Below are positions 63,722-64,000 of a stretch of 64,000 bases of DNA, one piece after another. The stretch comes from Deltaproteobacteria bacterium (lineage in GTDB: Bacteria; Desulfobacterota; Desulfobacteria; Desulfobacterales; UBA5852). Below the pieces are notes generated by a model. The model saw only the letters and a program-made list of their open reading frames with translations, did not search any database and was not told the origin of the DNA. Position 1 is the first letter of the stretch, and every line of letters begins with the position of its first letter. The position numbers and the translations under genes are program-made. The stretch covers positions 186,001-250,000 of the forward strand of contig JAHLLS010000003.1 in assembly GCA_020444045.1 (NCBI GenBank), read 5' to 3'.

Positions 63722-64000
63722 AAGGAAGCCGAAAAAAAACTTGAAGCCCTCATCAGGCATGCGATTTACACGTTTTGCGAGGTTATAAAATGAAATCATT
63801 TATAGCCTTTATCCATTTTGATCATTTTTGCTATCCAACTTGATTGTGCAAAGCGAGTTCTTATATTTTAAAGATAACAGTAAGCAAAGCGCAACCGTAT
63901 AGGCGAAAGGTTAAATCTGTTGAGACATGTGCTTCCAGCTGAGCCAAACGTCACACGAGATGTTGGAAGCCAAACGTTCAGCGATACGCAAACAAGCAGG
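63722..64000. other. AT-rich end of the window, nothing recognised
   Basis: No gene is visible on either strand. A 23-codon open stretch follows the zupT stop in frame (KEAEKKLEALIRHAIYTFCE) but is not part of ZupT. A short inverted repeat (TCCAGCTGAG...TTGGAAGCC) lies near the right edge. Confidence 0.4.

Noticed and set aside
63722..63793. In-frame continuation after the zupT stop
   Set aside because: Stop-codon readthrough is unsupported, and ZupT ends at its normal length.
1..64000. tRNA, rRNA, CRISPR arrays, prophage
   Set aside because: I looked for tRNA arms, regularly spaced repeats and phage genes and found none; a GTTTCGAATCC-like string near 3204 is inside the end of the alkyltransferase gene.

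Overview
The window looks like chromosomal DNA of a strictly anaerobic Desulfobacterota, most likely Desulfobacterales / Desulfosarcina-like. This is inferred from gene content: class I hybrid cluster protein, rubredoxin, a rubrerythrin-like ferritin, DUF3786, DUF362 with a polyferredoxin, CGGC and GYD domain proteins, paired bactofilins, and a cytochrome b/Rieske/octaheme cytochrome set. No dsr, apr or rRNA genes are present, so sulfate reduction cannot be shown here. The DNA is GC-rich with tightly packed genes, except for clearly AT-richer sequence from about 59.1 kb to the end. No tRNA, rRNA, CRISPR array or prophage was seen.

Layout. 1-9 kb: a DUF3786 protein cut by the window edge, ArfB, a single-chain eukaryote-type HisH-HisF, an AraC/O6-alkylguanine methyltransferase fusion, a 740-bp hairpin-rich non-coding stretch, a TolC-like lipoprotein, TruC, an FAD oxidoreductase and a rubredoxin missed by length cut-offs. 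9-18.5 kb: an MFS carrier behind a 174-bp palindromic element, CmoA-CmoB (tRNA wobble uridine cmo5U), a spermidine-synthase-like protein, CGGC, alpha/beta hydrolase, NUDIX and GYD proteins, and a KtrB/KtrA potassium uptake pair. 18.5-25.4 kb: hcp with a 14-bp palindromic operator, a ferritin-like protein, two bactofilins, a membrane-anchored gluzincin and PatB. 25.7-31.4 kb: a gph-aceK-aceB-aceA operon (glyoxylate shunt with its IDH kinase/phosphatase). 31.5-41.7 kb: MurJ, a NapH/NapG-like polyferredoxin coupled to DUF362, an MFS carrier, a cupredoxin-like/rhodanese fusion, an HDOD-GGDEF protein, a nitroreductase and YchJ. 41.8-48.2 kb: a tandem CDP-alcohol phosphatidyltransferase, a KbaZ-like protein, a nucleoside hydrolase, a Kef antiporter and DUF3124. 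48.4-57.7 kb: the cytochrome b/Rieske/octaheme cytochrome operon, then an RND pump whose permease has a long C-terminal tail. 57.7-64 kb: an intact IS256-family element with an 8-bp target duplication, a decayed DUF1508 (YegP-type) gene, a low-GC hybrid histidine kinase and ZupT.

The most rewarding items are the cytochrome b/Rieske/octaheme operon (a quinol-oxidising complex in which the octaheme protein may replace cytochrome c1), the eukaryote-type HisHF, aceK leading a glyoxylate operon in an anaerobe, the tandem CDP-alcohol transferase, the RND permease with a PH-like tail, and several structured intergenic elements (4.3, 9.0 and 25.7 kb). I did not find a convincing new defence or mobile system.
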